DNA of 64,000 nt from a virus, in IMG/VR virus record IMGVR_UViG_3300009370_000007, positions 1 through 64,000 of that record; one strand, written 5' to 3'. Positions 63,501 to 64,000 of this stretch are shown in pieces; within the stretch, counting starts at the first letter, position 1, and each line of letters starts with the position of its first letter. The notes below the pieces were generated by a model that worked only from the letters and a program-made list of their open reading frames with translations, made no database searches and was not told the DNA's origin. Position numbers and translations under genes: made by a program.

Positions 63501-64000
63501 TATCAATTGAAGGATATTCTCCTGCCATTGAAAGTGTATTTGCAATAAAGATTGCATTCAGATTCTTTATTCCTGTTGAGTCAATAACCTTATCTGTTTG
63601 AATCCATACATCGCCATTTCCCGTTGGAGTAAATGTACTAACAACTGTATCGGAGTCATAGAAGAATGCAAGAATTTCTCTATCGGCAGCATATTGGGCA
63701 GCCTTGCCTGCACTAAGGGCGCTAAGTGAAAGCGCGTTAACAGAATCTATTGCAGAATAACGAACCTCATACCATCCAGATTTTGCCTCTGCATATTGAG
63801 ATGGTGGCACACCAAAGGTTCCCCCGGATGGAACATTCTTATATGGTGCTAATTGCTGACCATATTCTCCGTCTAATGTTCCGTGGTATCCTCCGTTATT
63901 ATAATAATATAAATCAGAAACAAGATTTGCAGAACCAGTTCCATCATACACAGCAGAATTATTTGCATGATAACGATATAGTGTATTATTGTTTGCAGTA
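54544..64000 (-). CDS. Giant modular tail fibre, N-terminus outside the window
   Basis: The frame stays open to base 64000, past a possible GTG at 63951, and the upstream codons (NNNTLYRYHANNSAVYDGTG) match an internal repeat, so the start lies outside. At least 3150 residues are present. Repeats include P-T-G-N-G-D-V-W-I-type units (PTGNGDVWIQTD, PTGNGDVWIHQN, PLGNNDVWINTS, VANGDIWVDT) and a carbohydrate-binding-like module in near-identical copies. One part (about 57810-58750) resembles a LamG/concanavalin lectin (LRGHWKFDG to YDRVLTVPEIQGLF). The C-terminus has INAGTLTSQSIGSG and EINAGSITLGDFKSKYG, as in lambda J-type host-specificity proteins. Probably the main host-binding fibre. Confidence 0.85.
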   Translation of the reverse strand, partial: TANNNTLYRYHANNSAVYDGTGSANLVSDLYYYNNGGYHGTLDGEYGQQLAPYKNVPSGGTFGVPPSQYAEAKSGWYEVRYSAIDSVNALSLSALSAGKAAQYAADREILAFFYDSDTVVSTFTPTGNGDVWIQTDKVIDSTGIKNLNAIFIANTLSMAGEYPSIDTGVTRDGQILYWNTAPDSAIGRMYLESYAAGVLGKFNRGTNIMPRGLSLFDAPTYDYLITEDSQASDIPYVIGTFNDAYGSVTLDDTVGHIGENSLKLTTVGSSGTMLQILFANTESDVLARATPDIATFREYGIPIPKGKKWIYSAYVKSNEALASGLKFSWYTSNVGSASHILGLNGEYDASGYPATSSAFDLIEQDNETVFTRYECVIDLTSGDSANSTHIIPGIQIKRTANIVNLDAFQLEEAVGDNRTASEFKEPSDGVAVIFGRRITDGKLVAFYGNEAPGPMGPNPEITPSGYPNPEPHGDFWINTEAGANNNMMFRYFANSSAVYQGTGVHAHTYAAIHGPGETPTASSNSGWYDIRDKKVYTAEILASAAQAAADREIIAFFENHNADVDDFKPTGNGDVWIHQNKTVNPNGTANLGAIFVANSGAHDSEGMIPTDHEDGGGNTLTWHRAPNNAIGLMYLQSYSETSGKVVTFFANSAAQIQVATYPSSAKWRGYGPLPETTPTGQPNQRPHGDMWLNTEPGSNNNQLFRYYQNAVGTYQGTGTANLTPYVFRYPNNKLAESNPKSGWYEMRDASIYVVNATAYSAVSDALKGIQDAADAAAKADRDIKTFIQPTEPTPLGNNDVWINTSVLDDFDRVNTWSVSTFVNNYSETTYDPTNPDTGFPPGTKKVRWEGPPDYEISGLGSFYLQAYLEATNRSKNYFPRPISLFDEQHYDYLITETSKASNTPYAIGIPQYSTTVTIDDTVGHIGENSLKMTIAGTTSSYMQILFANTRSTRAAEPVATPDIATFRKYGILVPKGRKWIYSAYVKSDTAITDGLKFSWYTSNVGSASHIFANSVSAVDLPASTDGVTFHRYSCIIDLTKSHNANVTHLIPGIQIDHIASHINFDAFQLEEIHPDVEALLPSAYITSDEGPGMSWSRGLTDRAMISHLADHRGTDPNYFGPDPRYDQNGRVVADPHGDFWCDTANNFAVFRYHANDSAVWAVSNDTGTANLGCEAFYYVSATNPFPGADLAVGQKFPKSTKGHSGWYEIRDQTVLEIERNLSGNAGRLETAQTSLQSVTAALTTGDGLDSLLGPLGSGEDHSGGLIERLKQVEILDDNEIVAFIQPTNPYPNVANGDIWVDTGRYPTVNSWSISRWQNTSATIPPGPDGYWANPNTYTYDIGAGSTPGYAPLGAFGKFFLTNYLASLGSNKNYMPRGYSLFDSRDDDYSIVGALTHAPATAIQRPYPITHQALELVPDSGTEVSSIVTSVGFDDTQESPVGGRTLKVVVTANASPNYGVALSFANTTNPMLQGTDSRKRFGSDFAINIPKASKWLFSAYVKTDVLPQVGHGVRATFTGANSSTIDGSLDAFHGGYVWGLEYSDVSLSQLRQGPDAVNEWKRLSWLFDLSGDIDEYTNDTGSHNLYANTFTRIIPRLDIRQHLSATPGAITNWHFAGLQLEQVAGDTSYAGASALEPTFFMAPDEGPSINWNRGLSDGAVRIYEGMSHERGGNWNPWGPDPTKTQSGIANPAPDGDRWLNTDLNLEFVYQANSTNRTSNSIYMFANTSSDAKSGWYLVGTIQPPAAPDSDGLRGHWKFDGAFKEGALKRGGPAFGGTTKVYNGTKGLVANVFHDYAGDMGPALVRVTGTNQNGYANVVNKLHRSTDAIIGHSFTSNAEINSSTDGAGVIVDLIDEDEPLWGQDTKERTLAVWFKPIAYDDIATESAIWDAGYTNYGRFGNANKTGRSYATLEQKDLWVEYSSNDRRANGHYSNAMFWEAGGGPEHYIGFGTSPGQRGTFTGTGAIKQNTWNFVVTTWDFNKSKQSFFIYNVDDGLVYANTNTTITVSQPAPSVNVHLGGIASGFGTSKEMVANFDEARYYDRVLTVPEIQGLFITHPGDQDLDLGGFVYEDGDTIDRMKPFQPGATDGRHLYLSVRNKRGPGFSQVNDQYAYLHGYNQDAQAAPVNGFIQTREETTDEFGDDLTVHKLTEAKHGPIKVGITGTKDDGYILYQTNAISGTAGVFSPATGGESRHFAFAQPTARRANSSGGWSTWRYDDGEGDWHYIYPNDKEILVIGDARVSKDPDFDVIDIWSLAPASPRTIRNSSDVIITDVDQPGVSSNWARELSSSGGAGGGIVYEDETTATILDRLADGDKYLHQPHWTRGARHGKDGEDSWIEFRANQHPTFVNNEEDYNNHLWATSIHIYWGQNITDFTTGIRDGVTKYQYAIIAKADSPGATWTNVAGVFTGLDTDYPTVSSVEDPKSWANSRPLLLANTGPDAVFFPTIEQQDPTNAKYAGRNPEGISLPTIDPVGQFVGTLRIFVGNTWWTSAAETDGIQDSDGGAPQHWHIASDTSDSRTIPSIHEVEIWRGSAGRDSYAGDFAGRPETDNSLIGDVSVNYASVIEALGGTGSEIADMIADTGDVQITDTMIEGLSGEKINAGTLTSQSIGSGAILTGHLEVLGGYNNLIFDPDFIHGYLQYPSPGVHRVTGVDSGLTESIGYGIEEQIRAHCAYDRWANGHNDGQCTANVTFDYSHPDISGYLNPAAGNIITANLHWTVAEVNRLNGGAGTHWSLIDYQDGADHITHPDAYSSDGGTVTLSADNSKMFMSVWLPPGYHSNGGSVGWWYESDWETGSQSDWEADRARVAISHNKVMFGTHGQAQNPVKLMGEGYVVGGSGRNEMRYTIGPTSNVGTDVTNPANRRLVSPANTVFSFSIWARKLDSQDHGTLYHDGTPKPPQAGNTDRYNHPGYRSVDPGPDDKNIWGPDHWDTDTDRYGALQDGAGTNRTGKANNIIRACAEFFAADGTRCGKIVGPWTEPFHQPSAGLSHVSGSVYSAGTTDADPLTKNFGRYKYGWREINFTGNGAAVEYGRSGHEINRVWSIRDRGIISPDQIPQTVRPEISYMTVGVEFSLGARVGTWGTVGDNISPNAQGAHYFLAGPKLARAVGTLDVDEINAGSITLGDFKSKYGIGTSGKMTLDGENSRIIVSD
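60740..63390 (-). repeat. Intragenic duplication inside the giant fibre gene
   Basis: Two segments, near 62690-63390 and 60740-61370, are nearly alike at DNA and protein level. Both encode DDTVGHIGENSLK, the QILFANT block, TPDIATFR-x-YGI, KWIYSAYVKS and LKFSWYTSNVGSASHI. A third, diverged copy (SANTTNP, KWLFSAYVKTD) lies near 59100-59830. The first two copies look recent. They are about 2 kb apart and include neighbouring W-I repeats, so the duplicated unit is larger than one domain. Confidence 0.8.

Overview
This window is about 64 kb of a T4-type myovirus genome. Every supported gene lies on the minus strand, so the genome reads from base 64000 down to base 1. The virion and recombination genes follow the order known from T4 and its marine relatives: neck genes 13, 14 and 15; terminase 16 and 17; sheath 18, tube 19 and portal 20; prohead core, protease 21, scaffold 22 and capsid 23; then uvsY, uvsW, gp55, gp47 and gp46. 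No photosynthesis genes, tRNAs, integrase, insertion sequences or CRISPR arrays were seen. A signal-peptide-bearing outer-membrane porin implies a Gram-negative host. The large adhesin load and gene content resemble marine T4-like phages, but the host cannot be fixed from this sequence.

Layout from right to left. 64000-44176 is about 20 kb of tail-fibre and adhesin genes: one giant fibre that runs off the window, three fibre paralogues of 1750, 349 and 1070 residues, and small tail proteins. 44111-36818 holds the neck, terminase, sheath and tube genes. 36679-30341 holds the portal, followed by an unusual accessory insertion: a collagen-like protein, a polyglycine adhesin and a duplicated five-gene cassette of unknown function. 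30283-24916 holds basic core proteins, protease, scaffold and major capsid protein, closed by a strong terminator. 24811-18351 holds a tube-like protein and the recombination/late-sigma block behind a sigma70-like promoter. 18364-12113 is accessory: a Mom-like DNA-modification GNAT protein, two HNH endonucleases, a phage-borne porin with a structured leader, a glutaredoxin and two tandem 2OG-Fe(II) oxygenases. A 768-base non-coding, repeat-rich gap follows.

The most striking region is 11344-1644. Eight consecutive or near-consecutive genes start with the same short sequence, consensus MKSF-x-QY-I-x-E. This resembles the capsid-targeting sequence (CTS) of T4 internal head proteins, which start MKTYQEFIAEA, and each ends in a (I/L/V)-x-E motif like those cut by the gp21 prohead protease. 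Behind these tags sit otherwise unrelated bodies, including an HNH nuclease and a ParB/sulfiredoxin-like protein. They are headed by a 1244-residue protein that looks like a polyprotein: about a dozen small basic modules separated by I-N-E-A-type sites, some of them homologous to the free-standing cargo proteins. I infer a capsid-cargo system in which proteins are packed into the prohead, cut free by the protease encoded at 27656-28309, and probably injected with the DNA.

Late transcription is marked by TATAAATA boxes (and C/ATAAATA variants) on the minus strand ahead of many blocks, matching the gp55 late sigma factor encoded here. Rho-independent terminators lie after gp23, gp19, the porin and the leftmost gene block. 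The last gene, cut by base 1, is much richer in GC than its neighbours.
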